A DNA stretch of 61,364 bases from Pseudoselenomonas ruminantium (GTDB lineage Bacteria > Bacillota > Negativicutes > Selenomonadales > Selenomonadaceae), in NCBI RefSeq assembly GCF_900113715.1, contig NZ_FOQK01000001.1, forward strand, positions 170,941 to 232,304, in the 5' to 3' direction. Each line of letters opens with the position of its first letter. Position 1 is the stretch's first letter. The notes below the pieces were generated by a model. That model did no database searches. It worked only from the letters and a program-made list of their open reading frames with translations, and was not told the origin of the DNA. Both the position numbers and the translations under genes were made by a program. Positions 9,594-19,774 of the stretch are shown one piece after another.

Positions 9594-11063
9594 GTGAGAT
9601 TATATGAGAAACCGGCGCATGTCCTCCATGACATGCTCGTGAATAAAGAGATTACGGCAGTAGCGCTGACCGAAGATGTCCTGGCACGCATCGATGAAGT
9701 CGAGGGCGATGTCAAGGCATACCTCACCATCACGCGCGATGAGGCACTGGCACAGGCGAAGGCTGTCGACGAAAAGATTGCCAGCGGTGAGGAGATTTCC
9801 TTCCTCGAAGGTATTCCGGGCGCAATCAAGGACAACATCTGCACCAAGGGAATCAAGACGACGTGCGCATCGAAAATCCTGGAGAACTTCGTGCCGCCTT
9901 ATGATGCTACGGCTATGACGAAAATCAAGGCGCAGAATCCGGTCATCCTCGGCAAACTCAACATGGATGAGTTCGCCATGGGCGGTTCGACGGAGAACTC
10001 CGCCTATCATCCGACCTGCAATCCGTGGAATACGGACTGCGTGCCGGGTGGTTCCTCGGGCGGCAGTGCGGCTTCGGTTGCCGCTGGTACGTCCATCTGG
10101 GCGCTGGGCTCCGATACGGGTGGGTCGATTCGCCAGCCGGCATCCTTCTGCGGTGTCGTCGGCATGAAACCGACCTATGGCCGCGTTTCCCGCTATGGCT
10201 TGGTGGCCTATGCTTCGTCGCTGGACCAGATTGGCCCGCTGACGCGCGATGTTACGGACTGCGCCAATATCCTCAACATCATCTGCGGTCATGACGAGAT
10301 GGACTCCACGTCGAGTGAGGCAGAGGTTCCCGATTTTACCAAGGCCCTCGTGGAGGACGTCAAAGGCCTGAAAATCGGTCTGCCGAAAGAGTATTTTGTC
10401 GATGGCATGGATCCGGAAGTCGAAAAGACCGTCCGGGCCGCTATCGAGAAATACAAAGAGCTTGGCGCAGAAATCGTCGAGATTTCCCTGCCGCATACGA
10501 AATATGCCATTTCGGCCTACTATCTGATTGCACCGGCTGAGGCGGCTACGAATCTGCAGCGCTACGATGGTGTAAGCTATGGTGAGCGCGTCGAGAGCGA
10601 TGATCTGGTCGGCATGATGACGAAGACCCGTACGGAAAAATTCGGCGAAGAAGTCAAGCGCCGTATCGTCATCGGCAACTACGCGCTGTCAGCTGGTTAT
10701 TACGATGCCTACTACCTCAAGGCTATGAAGGTCCGCACGCTGGTACAGCAGGACTACAATGAGGCCTTCCAGAAAGTCGATGTCATCATGGCACCGACGG
10801 CACCGACGCCGGCCTTCAAGATTGGCGAGATGGTTTCGGATCCGCTGCAGATGTACCTGCAGGATGCCTGCACGGTTCCTTTGAACCTCGCTGGCCTGCC
10901 GGGCATGTCGATTCCGTGCGGTTACAGCAGCCAGGGGATGCCGATTGGTCTGCAGATCATCGGCAAGGCGCTCGATGAGGAAACCATCATCCGTGCTGCC
11001 TACACGTATGAGCAGAGCCAGAACTACCACAACGAGATGGCCAAGCTGGGAGGTAACAACTGA
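9594..11063 (+). CDS. gatA: Asp-tRNA(Asn)/Glu-tRNA(Gln) amidotransferase subunit A
   Basis: 489 residues, full-length amidase-signature protein. The Ser-cisSer-Lys triad is visible: Lys79 in IKDNICTKG, the Gly/Ser-rich [14 protein letters not shown], and [16 protein letters not shown]. It releases ammonia from glutamine for GatB. The start is GTG 9594 with GGGGAGG upstream. The stop codon overlaps the gatB start by one base (TGATG), indicating translational coupling. Confidence 0.96.
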   Translation: MRLYEKPAHVLHDMLVNKEITAVALTEDVLARIDEVEGDVKAYLTITRDEALAQAKAVDEKIASGEEISFLEGIPGAIKDNICTKGIKTTCASKILENFVPPYDATAMTKIKAQNPVILGKLNMDEFAMGGSTENSAYHPTCNPWNTDCVPGGSSGGSAASVAAGTSIWALGSDTGGSIRQPASFCGVVGMKPTYGRVSRYGLVAYASSLDQIGPLTRDVTDCANILNIICGHDEMDSTSSEAEVPDFTKALVEDVKGLKIGLPKEYFVDGMDPEVEKTVRAAIEKYKELGAEIVEISLPHTKYAISAYYLIAPAEAATNLQRYDGVSYGERVESDDLVGMMTKTRTEKFGEEVKRRIVIGNYALSAGYYDAYYLKAMKVRTLVQQDYNEAFQKVDVIMAPTAPTPAFKIGEMVSDPLQMYLQDACTVPLNLAGLPGMSIPCGYSSQGMPIGLQIIGKALDEETIIRAAYTYEQSQNYHNEMAKLGGNN

Positions 11064-12502
11064 TGAAATACGAAGCCGTAATCGGTCTTGAAATACATTG
11101 TGAACTGAAAACCAATACGAAAATCTTCTGTGGCTGTGCCACGACATTCGGTGCGGATCAGAATACGCATGTCTGCCCGGTCTGCCTTGGCATGCCAGGC
11201 GTACTGCCGACCATCAACAAGCGCGTCGTAGAATTCGGTATCAAGGCTGGTCTTGCTACGAACTGCGAAATCAACAAGTACAGCAAGTTTGACCGCAAGA
11301 ACTACTACTATCCGGACCTGCCGAAAAACTGGCAGACGTCTCAGTACGACCTGCCGATCGCTGAGCATGGCTGGGTCGATATCGATGTCGAGGGCAAGAG
11401 GAAACGCATCCGCCTGACGCGTATTCACATGGAGGAGGATGCGGGCAAGCTCGTTCACTCGGGTACGACCATCAAGGATTCGTCCTCGTCAAACGTTGAC
11501 TACAACCGTACCGGTGTGCCGCTTCTCGAGATTGTCTCCGAGCCGGATATGAGCTCGGCGGAAGAAGCGCGTGCCTATATGGAGAAAATCAAATCCATCA
11601 TGGAGTACATTGATGTTTCCAACTGCCGCATGGAGGAGGGCAACCTGCGTGCTGACATCAACGTTTCCCTGCGTCCGGTCGGCTCCAAGGAGCTCGGCAC
11701 CCGTACGGAGATGAAGAACATCAACTCCTTCAAGAACCTCGAAGATGCTATCAACTACGAGATTGAGCGTCAGGAAGAGGTCCTCGAGGATGGCGGCCAT
11801 ATCGTACAGGAAACCCGTACGTTTGACCCAGCTCGCGGCATCACGCTTTCCATGCGCAGCAAGGAAAATGCCCATGACTACCGCTACATGCCGGAGCCAG
11901 ATTTGCCGCCAATCGTCACGAGCGAGGAAACCATCGAGAAATACCGCAGCGAACTGCCGGAGCTCCCGGATGCCCGCCGCGCCCGTCTCGAAAGCGAATA
12001 CGGCCTGTCGGATTACGATGCCGGCATCATCACGAGCTCGCGCGCTATGGCTGAGTATTTCGATGCCGTCATCGCTGAGGGCGCTGACCCGAAACTGGCC
12101 GCCAACTGGATTATGGGCGACCTTTCCAAGGAACTCAACGCCGCTGGCATTGATATCAGCCAATCCCCGGTTGACGCGAAACGCCTGGGCGAAATGATTC
12201 AGCTGATCATGAAGGATACGATTTCCGGTAAGATTGCGAAGAAAGTCTTCAAGGAAATGTTGACGAATCCGGACAGTCCGGAAAAAATCGTCAAGGACAA
12301 GGGCCTCGTACAGATCACGGATACGAAGGCTATCGAAGGCATTGTCGATGAAGTCATCGCCAATAACCAGAAAGCCGTTGACGACTACAAGGGTGGCAAC
12401 AAGAAAGCCATCGGCGCATTGGTCGGCCAGGTCATGAAGGCCTCGAAGGGCAAAGCCAACCCGCAGATGGTCAACAAGCTGCTGGCCGAGAAACTGAACT
12501 GA
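11063..12502 (+). CDS. gatB: Asp-tRNA(Asn)/Glu-tRNA(Gln) amidotransferase subunit B
   Basis: 479 residues, full length. The N-terminal signature [12 protein letters not shown] is followed by metal-site cysteines ([19 protein letters not shown]), the kinase-like core [20 protein letters not shown] and the C-terminal helical YqeY-like tail. GatB phosphorylates and transamidates the misacylated tRNA using ammonia from GatA. The ATG shares a base with the gatA stop. Confidence 0.97.
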   Translation: MKYEAVIGLEIHCELKTNTKIFCGCATTFGADQNTHVCPVCLGMPGVLPTINKRVVEFGIKAGLATNCEINKYSKFDRKNYYYPDLPKNWQTSQYDLPIAEHGWVDIDVEGKRKRIRLTRIHMEEDAGKLVHSGTTIKDSSSSNVDYNRTGVPLLEIVSEPDMSSAEEARAYMEKIKSIMEYIDVSNCRMEEGNLRADINVSLRPVGSKELGTRTEMKNINSFKNLEDAINYEIERQEEVLEDGGHIVQETRTFDPARGITLSMRSKENAHDYRYMPEPDLPPIVTSEETIEKYRSELPELPDARRARLESEYGLSDYDAGIITSSRAMAEYFDAVIAEGADPKLAANWIMGDLSKELNAAGIDISQSPVDAKRLGEMIQLIMKDTISGKIAKKVFKEMLTNPDSPEKIVKDKGLVQITDTKAIEGIVDEVIANNQKAVDDYKGGNKKAIGALVGQVMKASKGKANPQMVNKLLAEKLN

Positions 12503-12520
12503 CAGTAACGGAGAATAACA

Positions 12521-12552
12521 GCCTTCCCTGCGGGGAAGGCGTATTCTATTTT
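12521..12552 (+). terminator. Intrinsic terminator after gatB
   Basis: An 8-bp GC-rich stem (GCCTTCCC / GGGAAGGC) with a TGCG loop is followed by an interrupted T-rich run. The weak T tract suggests read-through into the next gene. Confidence 0.65.
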
Positions 12553-12567
12553 AGAAAGGAGAACACC

Positions 12568-12975
12568 ATGCCAAGCACAAAAGAAAAAATGCCCGGAGAA
12601 ACCTATTGCTTTGCCTGCGGCCCGGATAATCCCATCGGCTTGCATCTCGATTTCCATTTTACCGCGGAAAAATATGTGGCCGAAAAGACCCTGCCGCATG
12701 AATATCAGAGCTATGAAGGAGTCGTGCATGGCGGTATCGTCACGACGATGCTGGACGAAGCCATGGGCGGCTATCTCTATTCGGCCGGGGAAAAGGCGGT
12801 GACAGCGCGACTTGATGTGCGCTATCGCAAACCGACGCCGGTGGGAGAGCAACTCGTGATCACTGGCTGGGAAGAATCGCGCCGCGGCAGCTTTGTCAAC
12901 ATGAAGGCGACGATTGCCCTGGCTGATGGCACGGTTACGGCCGAAGGCACAGCCAAGATGGCATTGGTGGACTGA
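12568..12975 (+). CDS. PaaI-type hotdog thioesterase family protein
   Basis: 135 residues with the hotdog signature VVHGGIVTTMLDEAMGGYL (HGG followed by the catalytic-type acidic residue) and the strand pattern ARLDVRYRKPTPVGEQLVI. An N-terminal CFACGPDNPIGLHL motif is typical of a PaaI subgroup. Acyl-CoA or another thioester substrate is likely but unspecified. AGAAAGGAG precedes the ATG. It is 17 bases upstream of the phosphatase gene. Confidence 0.82.
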   Translation: MPSTKEKMPGETYCFACGPDNPIGLHLDFHFTAEKYVAEKTLPHEYQSYEGVVHGGIVTTMLDEAMGGYLYSAGEKAVTARLDVRYRKPTPVGEQLVITGWEESRRGSFVNMKATIALADGTVTAEGTAKMALVD

Positions 12976-12992
12976 GAAAAAGAGGCGATACC

Positions 12993-13652
12993 ATGAAGTA
13001 TAAAGCAGCAATCTTTGATTTGGACGGCACGCTTATCGATTCGCTGGCAGATTTAGGCGACAGCGCTAATGAAATGCTGGCAAGCTACGGCTTTCCTACG
13101 CATACCATCGAGGAATACCGCTATTTTGTCGGCAATGGTTCGCGCAAGCTCATTGAGCGTTGCCTGCCGCAGGACAAGTCCAAGGATTCTTCCTTGGTCG
13201 ATGAGGCACTGGCCCGTTATAAGGCCTGCTATGACAAGAATTTGACACACAAGACAAAATGCTATGCCGGCATCGAGGAAATGCTCCAGACGTTGCAGGA
13301 AAAAAACATTCCGCTGGGAATATGTACCAATAAGCACCAGTCGGCGGCGGACGAAGTCTGCCAAAAACTTTTGGCAAAGCATACCTTTGTGGAAATCATC
13401 GGCGATCGTCCGGGCCTGCCGCGCAAGCCGGACCCGCAAAAAGTGCTGGCAATTGCAGCCAAAATGGGCGTCAAGCCCGAAGAAGTCGCTTATTTCGGCG
13501 ATACGAGCGTCGACATGGAAACCGCCCGCAACGCAGGCTTTTTGCCCGTCGGCGTAACCTGGGGGTTCCGTCCGCGGAAGGAACTCGTGGAAACCGGTGC
13601 CAAAGTGCTCTTGGATAAACCCATGGAGCTTTTTGAGCAACTGGAATTTTAA
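12993..13652 (+). CDS. HAD-family phosphatase, phosphoglycolate phosphatase-like
   Basis: 219 residues with HAD motif I FDLDGTLIDSL (nucleophile Asp), motif II in CTNKHQ, motif III Lys in KPDPQKVL and motif IV GDTSVDMETARNAG. The helical C1 cap places it in the Gph/PGMB-like group. The substrate cannot be read from sequence; phosphoglycolate phosphatase is the usual annotation. It follows the thioesterase closely. Confidence 0.85.
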   Translation: MKYKAAIFDLDGTLIDSLADLGDSANEMLASYGFPTHTIEEYRYFVGNGSRKLIERCLPQDKSKDSSLVDEALARYKACYDKNLTHKTKCYAGIEEMLQTLQEKNIPLGICTNKHQSAADEVCQKLLAKHTFVEIIGDRPGLPRKPDPQKVLAIAAKMGVKPEEVAYFGDTSVDMETARNAGFLPVGVTWGFRPRKELVETGAKVLLDKPMELFEQLEF

Positions 13653-13683
13653 GCAAGATTGAAAGAAAGAGGAAAACATCGTA

Positions 13684-15066
13684 ATGAGAAAACAAGTTCC
13701 CGTCGAAAAAGGAAAATCATACGAGATTGAAATCAAGACGCTCGGTACGAGCGGCGAAGGCGTAGGCCGCTATCAGGACTTCACGGTCTTTGTGCCTTAC
13801 GCTTTGCCGGGGGAGAAAGTCCTAGCAGTCATTGCCGAAGTCAAAAAGACTTACGCCAAGGGCCAGGTGACGAAAATCCTCACGAAGAGCGCCGACCGCG
13901 TAGAACCCGTTTGCAGCATCTATGACAAATGCGGTGGCTGCCAGCTGCAGCACCTTGACTATATGGCCCAGCTCAAGGCCAAACGCCAGCAGGTCATCGA
14001 CGCTGTCACGCGCATCGGCAAACAGCCGGATCTTTTCGTGGAGCAGACAATCGGCGCGGCAACGCCGTGGAACTACCGCAACAAGATGCAGTTCCCCATC
14101 GGCCGGGAGAAGGGCAAGACCATCATCGGCTGCTTCGCCCAGGGTAGCCACGAAATCATCGATACCACCGACTGCCATATCCAGAAGGAAGGCAATAATG
14201 ATGTGGTCAATGCCGTGCGCGAAATCGTCACCAAGCTCAATATCCCCGTTTACAACGAGGACAAGCATACCGGCGTCCTGCGTCATGTGGTGGGCCGCGT
14301 GGGCAAGAACGGCGACATCATGGTGGTCATCGTGACGGCTACGAAGACCATGCCGCGAGAGAAAGAATTCGTCAAGATGCTGCGGGCGAAACTGCCGAAG
14401 GTCGTCAGCATCCATCAGAATATCCAGACCTATCACAACAACGTCATCATGGGACGCGATACGAAACTCCTCTGGGGCCGCCCGACCATCCAGGATAGCA
14501 TCGGCCGCCTGAACTTCCATATCTCGCCGCGATCCTTCTTCCAGGTCAATACGGCCCAGGCAGAGGTGCTCTATAACAAGGCCCTGGAATTTGCCAATTT
14601 GACCGGTCAGGAAACGGTCATCGATGCTTACTGCGGCACGGGAACGATAACCCTGTTCCTTGCCCAGAAGGCCAGAAGCGTCATCGGTATCGAAATCGTG
14701 AAACCAGCTATCCACGATGCCCAGAAAAACGCGCGGGACAACAACGTGCGCAACGCTGAATTCATCGTTGGCGACGCGACCCAGGTCATGCCACGGCTCT
14801 ATAAGCAGGGCGTAAGAGCCGATGTCGTAGTCGTCGACCCGCCGCGTGCCGGCTGCACGCCGACGGTACTGGCAACCTTTGCCAACATGAAACCAGACCG
14901 CATCGTCTATGTCTCCTGCAACCCTGCCAGCCTAGCCCGCGACATCGCCCTCCTGGACGAACTCGGCTACAAAGCCGAAAAAGTCCAGCCTGTGGATATG
15001 TTTCCGTGCACTTCGCACGTCGAAAGCGTCTGCCTGCTGACGCGGAAAGAGAAGATGGCGGAATAA
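13684..15066 (+). CDS. rlmD: 23S rRNA (uracil-5-)-methyltransferase, RumA/RlmCD family
   Basis: 460 residues. An N-terminal TRAM domain (about 1-60) is followed by a 4Fe-4S ligand set (CSIYDKCGGCQLQHL plus an upstream Cys), a central RNA-binding region and a Rossmann SAM domain with DAYCGTGTITLFLA, VVDPPRAGCTP and the catalytic Cys in YVSCNPASLARD. It makes 5-methyluridine in 23S rRNA. Firmicute members may modify two sites (RlmCD); which uridine is modified here is not known. A strong terminator follows. Confidence 0.9.
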   Translation: MRKQVPVEKGKSYEIEIKTLGTSGEGVGRYQDFTVFVPYALPGEKVLAVIAEVKKTYAKGQVTKILTKSADRVEPVCSIYDKCGGCQLQHLDYMAQLKAKRQQVIDAVTRIGKQPDLFVEQTIGAATPWNYRNKMQFPIGREKGKTIIGCFAQGSHEIIDTTDCHIQKEGNNDVVNAVREIVTKLNIPVYNEDKHTGVLRHVVGRVGKNGDIMVVIVTATKTMPREKEFVKMLRAKLPKVVSIHQNIQTYHNNVIMGRDTKLLWGRPTIQDSIGRLNFHISPRSFFQVNTAQAEVLYNKALEFANLTGQETVIDAYCGTGTITLFLAQKARSVIGIEIVKPAIHDAQKNARDNNVRNAEFIVGDATQVMPRLYKQGVRADVVVVDPPRAGCTPTVLATFANMKPDRIVYVSCNPASLARDIALLDELGYKAEKVQPVDMFPCTSHVESVCLLTRKEKMAE

Positions 15067-15390
15067 ACGATAGCGGAAAGCTGCTCAGCGGTATGGGCGT
15101 ATAGCTGCGCCGCTGGTTCATTGCTGAAAAGCCTGTGTTCCTATCAGAAACGATAGGAACATAGGCTTTTTTTCTTGAGGAGAGTAACACTTTCTGAAGT
15201 ACAGGGATATAAAGAACAGAAGCTTGAGATAGCAAGCTGCCGAACATGATTTTCAGTAATAAGTTTTTTCAATGTTGCATAGGCATATCGATATTGAAAT
15301 AATATTTAAGAGTATGAATATTTATGCCGATAAAGTCATAAAAGAGAAGAAAATCAGTGAAAGTGTAGGGCGCAAGAGGAGGAAATCATT
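15067..15390 (+). other. Intergenic stretch between rlmD and the small secreted protein
   Basis: 324 bases without a supported gene. It holds the rlmD terminator (15128-15173) and then an AT-rich segment (about 15245-15330) that probably carries the promoter of the next gene, although I cannot pick a convincing -35/-10 pair. Confidence 0.6.
15128..15173 (+). terminator. Strong intrinsic terminator after rlmD
   Basis: A 17-bp near-perfect stem reading AAGCCT...GTTCCTATC against GATAGGAAC...AGGCTT, with loop AGAAAC, runs into seven T residues. Confidence 0.92.
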
Positions 15391-15750
15391 ATGAAAAAAC
15401 GTATCTTGGTTTTGGTAGCAGTTATGATGATGGCTCTGTCGGGGCTGTGCATGGCGCATATGACTGGCGGCAGCATCAATGGTCTGGTCAATACGGATGA
15501 TGGACAGAAAGTTGCTATCTTTACCGCTGAAGGCTATTCGGTGGCAACGGTTTTGGAATACCCTGTCGACTATCCGCTGGAAGACCATGATGTCATCGAA
15601 GCGGTTAATGGATACCTGACGCAGACTGGCCGTTTGCGGATTAAAGATATGCATAATGGTTCCAGCCGGATTATCGTTCAGATTGAGGGCGTGAGACTGT
15701 CGGAGACAGAAGCTATGAGCTGGCTGGCACATGGTGGCAAATTCTATTAA
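15391..15750 (+). CDS. Small exported protein of unknown function
   Basis: 119 residues with a clear signal peptide: KKR, then a hydrophobic core, then likely cleavage after Met-Ala around residue 22. The mature part is about 97 residues, with alternating beta-like hydrophobics (VAIFTAEGYSVATVLEYPVDY) resembling a small OB/PepSY-like beta protein. I do not recognise the family. GAGGAAATC precedes the ATG. It is monocistronic, with its own terminator. Confidence 0.75.
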   Translation: MKKRILVLVAVMMMALSGLCMAHMTGGSINGLVNTDDGQKVAIFTAEGYSVATVLEYPVDYPLEDHDVIEAVNGYLTQTGRLRIKDMHNGSSRIIVQIEGVRLSETEAMSWLAHGGKFY

Positions 15751-15765
15751 GGGAATATGATTGTA

Positions 15766-15810
15766 AAACTTCTTCTGTGCAGTTGAACTGTCCATGGAAG
15801 AAGTTTTTTT
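15766..15810 (+). terminator. Intrinsic terminator after the small exported protein
   Basis: A 10-bp stem AAACTTCTTC / GAAGAAGTTT with a nested inner CAGTT-AACTG pairing is followed by seven T. Confidence 0.88.
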
Positions 15811-15920
15811 ATGGCAGGGATTATCCGTTATGCTAACGAATATATACGGCAAACAAATTTGTTTCGCGAAATTGTGGATACAGTGTAGAAGTATAGTGCT
15901 TATAGGGAAGGATGGACAGT

Positions 15921-18900
15921 ATGGGACGGAAAAGGATTTTGTCAGGGAAAAGAGTTTCTGCTTTGACAGCAGCAATACTGTCGGGATTAGCTATGTCCAT
16001 GACTTGTGAGGCGGGGACATCACCGTATCTGGCAACAGAGTATTCCTATTATCAGGATAAGCCTTTTGCCGAGATATATTTCTTGCGTCAGGGGCAGGGG
16101 CTAGGAGATAAGGAGCGATGGCTGGTAGATCCAGCATTGTACAATCTGTCGGCCCCCATTATACGAGGAACGGTAGACGGTATATCGTATTGGACCGGTA
16201 TACTGGGGCCGCGGGATAAGAGTACCACTCCCTGGCAGATATTTATCACTACTTTTGGGCAGCAAAGTGCTGAGGGGATTACCTTTTCGTTGAATTCAGA
16301 TGGCAAAAGAAATGCTTATGATAGTATCGTCAAGCAGGGATTTTTCCTTGCAGATAAAATACAGGAGGGCGATACGATCAAGTCATTGAGTTATGAGGCG
16401 GCAAAAGCAGATACACTGGCAAAAGGGATATACGCTTTGGGAAATGTCGTTATCGGCAAATACTTAGGTGCAGAGAGGTCAGGGGTCGTCGATGGCTGGT
16501 GGGTAGATGCAGATACCGTACTGACCAATAACGAGCAGGCCAATGATTTTGTGGGGACTATCCGCCACGAACTGGGACATGCGCTGGGAATTGTTTTTGT
16601 TGACCATGTGGAAAATGGTCGATATTATGTTAATCCCTATATAGAAGACAAACGCAGCTGGACGTTGCATCTGGTGGATCAAAACGGTAATCCGGCCAAG
16701 CCGGGAATGCCAATCGTGACATCGGCAGAGGCAACGGACCCCAGTAAGAGTTTGGTGGTTGATAAAGAGGTTACGCCTGATGGCAAAGGCTATTTATACT
16801 TTGTCGGCGAACATGTGACGGAGGTTCTGGATGGGGCGACATTTTTTGGACGCTCCGCTTTGCCGATAAATGGTTGGGAAGAACAGACCGAAAGGGGAAA
16901 ATATAAATTTGAGGGCTCACATCTGCAAACGGCGGGCATGATGAGTCATCGCGATTACACGAATTATACTTCCTTTTTGGAGGTAGAACTGGCGGTCATG
17001 CAGGATTTGGGCTATGACTTTGACCGCAAAGCCTATTTTGGCCGGTCTATTTATGGCAATGGCGGTACGATCATAAATAACCAGGGCTTTTCCCAGCGCA
17101 ATGCGGAGGGGACTGCTTATCTGAAAAATACCTACAGCGTGGTGCCTTTGGGAATTGGTTTGCATATCTATGGGGCGAATAACAAAGTAACGCAGAATGC
17201 TAATATCCTGACTGCTGGCACAGGAGCTGTGGGAGTCCGGGTGGATGGTACTGGCAATACGCTGATTGTGCCGCAGAAAACGGAAATTCATGCTGACGGG
17301 CGGTGTGGCAATGGCTTGATGGTGACTTATGGCAACGGCCATACCGTAGAGCAGGCTGGAACGGTGACTGCTGCAGGCGATGGCGGTACAGGCGTGCGCT
17401 TTGACTTTGGCTCCAGTTCCAATGGCGCCCGCGATGAGTACCGTGGTTCCTATATTCGTTATACGCGTCGTGTGAATCCGGATGGCAAAATAGGCAAGGC
17501 TGAAAATCTATCCTTAACGATCGATGATGCGGATACTTATAATACGAATAAAGACGAATTAAAAGGAGCTTTGATTGACAGCTACAACTTGTCTGGCAGG
17601 TTGGCAGGCAGTGAGAATGCCATCTACATTGGCAAGAATGCCTTTGTAAAGAATATCAACATCAATAATGGTGCCAGCATTCAAGGGAATATCACTTCCG
17701 ACTGGAAGCAGTTTGGTGCGGAAGCCTGTGAGGGGATTTATAACGGTGTAAAGGGAAAAAAAGGGTCGGCAGCGGAGACCGATGCCTTGAAAATCCAGTA
17801 TAAGGGGACTTACGATTACGATACATACATCCCTGACCTGGTGACCAATCTCAATTTCAATACGGATATGTACTATAACGGCAACATCATTGGTGAAGAC
17901 AATATGAAGTTGAATGTCCAGTCGGGAACGCTTACCTACGAAGGAATTGCCAATGTGGCAAGTGTGCAGGTGGCAGCTGATGCAGCACTGCTTGGCGGTA
18001 CATATACCGTAAATGATATGGTCAGCAAAATGAGTGGTGATTTTCCTGTAGATGATACCACAGGCTATCTTATCAGCGCGGGGACTATCGGAGCTTCGTC
18101 TGCGGATAAGAATATGACGATTAACGGCAATTTGGTATCTAATGGCAATCTGCAGGCCTATGGCGGCGGTAAAGGCGGCCAGATAAAGGTCACCGGTGAT
18201 GCGCATATTGACGGGTCAACAGTGACGGCATATTCTATGCTGCCGGGAGAGAAAAAGACTGTCCTTACATCAGAGTCATCCATAAAGGGAAAAATCAAAA
18301 ATGCCGATACGGCGATGCCGGTTTCAGGCATGCTCAATGCCCAGGGGAATATCCAAGGCAATACGATTGAAGCAGAAACGACAGCCGCCAACAATTTGGG
18401 GGCTACGGATGCAGCCGTAAACGATACTTACGATGCGGTGATAAATATGTATGACAGTATGGGAGCGGAAAAATCCCAGCAGGGGGAGCTGCGTAAATTA
18501 TTCTCCATGGAACCGGAAACAGCAGCTCGTGCCTTGACGGATATATCTTCCCCGAATGCTGCCTATGGCATGGCCATGGCGCAGACCAACACAATGACCA
18601 GTCATATACTGTCTGCGCGGCTGGCAGAAGCCTATGCCAGGAAGAATGTTGATGTCAGTGTTCCTGCAGCTAAATTAGCTGATGAGGAGGAGAATGCGGT
18701 CAATGATGGTTTGCATATGCGGGCGGAAGTTGATTTGCCGGTGGAAAACAATATCTGGCTTAAAACTGCCAAGAACTGGGGCGAGTTAAAAGGTGGTGCC
18801 AATTATCATGGTACGACCTTTGCGCTGGGTTATGATAAGGCGGCAGGAAAGAACTGGCGGGTGGGCGGTTTTGTCAGCTATGGCAACAGTTCCTTTGCGG

Positions 18901-19538
18901 CTGGTTCAGCCAGCAGCAAGGTGCAGGATACGCGTTTAGGCGTATATGCCGGCTACAAGTACGGCCCGCATGAGAGCTATGTTTACTTGAATCACGGCTG
19001 GCTCAAAAATGACTTGAGCAGAGGGATAACAGGCATTGGCGTGGCTAAGGCTGATTACGACAGTCATATCTTGGAATTGGGTGGTGAATACAAGCACGAC
19101 TTGCAGGCGGGCAAAGTGGCCACTTGGCATGTGAGCCCGTATGTCAATATGCAACTGTCGCATTTGTGGCAGGATGGTTATACGGAAAGTGGTGCAGGTG
19201 CATTAGGTCAAAGAGTCGATAGCGCAGGCAATACCTATTTTGCCACTGGGACGGGAATGGAGTTCAAACGCTATTTAAGCAAGGGCAGTTATGCAATGCG
19301 GCTGGGGCTCAAGCATGCTTTCAGTGGTGCTAATCCGCGGGTGACTTTTGGTCTTGCTGGTGGCGGTGCATCTGTTTTTGAAATGCGCGGTCAGCAGGAT
19401 AAGACGCATATGGTGCTGTCACTGAGTGGCGAAAATGAATTTTCGCCAGGCTGGACGGTTTCCGGCGATGCAGTGCTGGAACGTGGCAGCCACGACCGTG
19501 ATGCGATGTGTGCCGTGACACTGCGACGTATGTGGTGA
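15921..19538 (+). CDS. Autotransporter with metalloprotease-like passenger (copy 1)
   Basis: 1205 residues from ATG 15921 (GGGAAGG nine bases upstream; the ATG at 15912 has no usable spacing). A basic signal peptide ends near CEA. The passenger has a zinc-type helix HELGHALGI starting at His216 and a second conserved block SHLQTAGMMSH (His334, Met340-Met341). Glycine/asparagine-rich beta-helix-like sequence follows (about 350-900). The last ~280 residues form an autotransporter beta-barrel with alternating aromatic strands and a terminal Arg-Arg-Met-Trp. The passenger is presumably displayed on or released from the outer membrane. It is paralogous to 56775-60422. Substrate unknown; protease activity is inferred. 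Confidence 0.85.
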   Translation: MGRKRILSGKRVSALTAAILSGLAMSMTCEAGTSPYLATEYSYYQDKPFAEIYFLRQGQGLGDKERWLVDPALYNLSAPIIRGTVDGISYWTGILGPRDKSTTPWQIFITTFGQQSAEGITFSLNSDGKRNAYDSIVKQGFFLADKIQEGDTIKSLSYEAAKADTLAKGIYALGNVVIGKYLGAERSGVVDGWWVDADTVLTNNEQANDFVGTIRHELGHALGIVFVDHVENGRYYVNPYIEDKRSWTLHLVDQNGNPAKPGMPIVTSAEATDPSKSLVVDKEVTPDGKGYLYFVGEHVTEVLDGATFFGRSALPINGWEEQTERGKYKFEGSHLQTAGMMSHRDYTNYTSFLEVELAVMQDLGYDFDRKAYFGRSIYGNGGTIINNQGFSQRNAEGTAYLKNTYSVVPLGIGLHIYGANNKVTQNANILTAGTGAVGVRVDGTGNTLIVPQKTEIHADGRCGNGLMVTYGNGHTVEQAGTVTAAGDGGTGVRFDFGSSSNGARDEYRGSYIRYTRRVNPDGKIGKAENLSLTIDDADTYNTNKDELKGALIDSYNLSGRLAGSENAIYIGKNAFVKNININNGASIQGNITSDWKQFGAEACEGIYNGVKGKKGSAAETDALKIQYKGTYDYDTYIPDLVTNLNFNTDMYYNGNIIGEDNMKLNVQSGTLTYEGIANVASVQVAADAALLGGTYTVNDMVSKMSGDFPVDDTTGYLISAGTIGASSADKNMTINGNLVSNGNLQAYGGGKGGQIKVTGDAHIDGSTVTAYSMLPGEKKTVLTSESSIKGKIKNADTAMPVSGMLNAQGNIQGNTIEAETTAANNLGATDAAVNDTYDAVINMYDSMGAEKSQQGELRKLFSMEPETAARALTDISSPNAAYGMAMAQTNTMTSHILSARLAEAYARKNVDVSVPAAKLADEEENAVNDGLHMRAEVDLPVENNIWLKTAKNWGELKGGANYHGTTFALGYDKAAGKNWRVGGFVSYGNSSFAAGSASSKVQDTRLGVYAGYKYGPHESYVYLNHGWLKNDLSRGITGIGVAKADYDSHILELGGEYKHDLQAGKVATWHVSPYVNMQLSHLWQDGYTESGAGALGQRVDSAGNTYFATGTGMEFKRYLSKGSYAMRLGLKHAFSGANPRVTFGLAGGGASVFEMRGQQDKTHMVLSLSGENEFSPGWTVSGDAVLERGSHDRDAMCAVTLRRMW

Positions 19539-19595
19539 CTTTGTATCATCAGAATGCGCCGTCTGTGGGGCGGCGGAATGTATGCATCAGGAATC

Positions 19596-19633
19596 TTGGG
19601 AGCGGCATGATGAAAAGCTGAGGTCAAAAAGAG
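19596..19633 (+). pseudogene. Remnant of the 3' end of a 31700-type gene (left direct repeat)
   Basis: Bases 19596-19620 are identical over 25 bp to 32113-32137, inside the 3' end of the gene at 31700-32167. The similarity continues weakly for about 13 more bases. In the matching frame both encode WERHDEKLR followed by a similar KR. It lies 58 bases after the autotransporter stop and is not part of any intact gene. Confidence 0.7.
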
Positions 19634-19657
19634 ACTTACGTCTATTAAGATGGTGAT

Positions 19658-19719
19658 TATAATAGTTACTTTTTAATACGTATATGCGTAAAAGTAGCTA
19701 TTATATTGACTATTATAGT
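19658..19719 (+). promoter_or_regulatory. Operator-like inverted repeats upstream of the XRE operon
   Basis: TATAATAGTTACTTTT at 19658-19673 is mirrored by AAAAGTAGCTATTATA at 19690-19705 (15 of 16 pair). A third copy of the core, a small palindrome ACTAT-T-ATAGT, lies at 19709-19719 inside the promoter. This is a typical layout for autoregulation by the XRE protein encoded downstream. Confidence 0.75.
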
Positions 19720-19734
19720 TCCCGGTTGTATAAT
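19706..19734 (+). promoter_or_regulatory. Sigma-70-type promoter of the XRE-ImmA-PIN operon
   Basis: TTGACT (19706-19711), a 17-bp spacer and TATAAT (19729-19734). The operator repeats overlap it. Confidence 0.8.
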
Positions 19735-19774
19735 ATAGGAGAGAGTAATACGCATTAAAAGGGAGGTAAGATCA

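Noticed and set aside
15322-15975. 217-codon minus-strand frame over the small exported protein
   Set aside because: Shadow of the + strand gene, which has a signal peptide and ribosome site.
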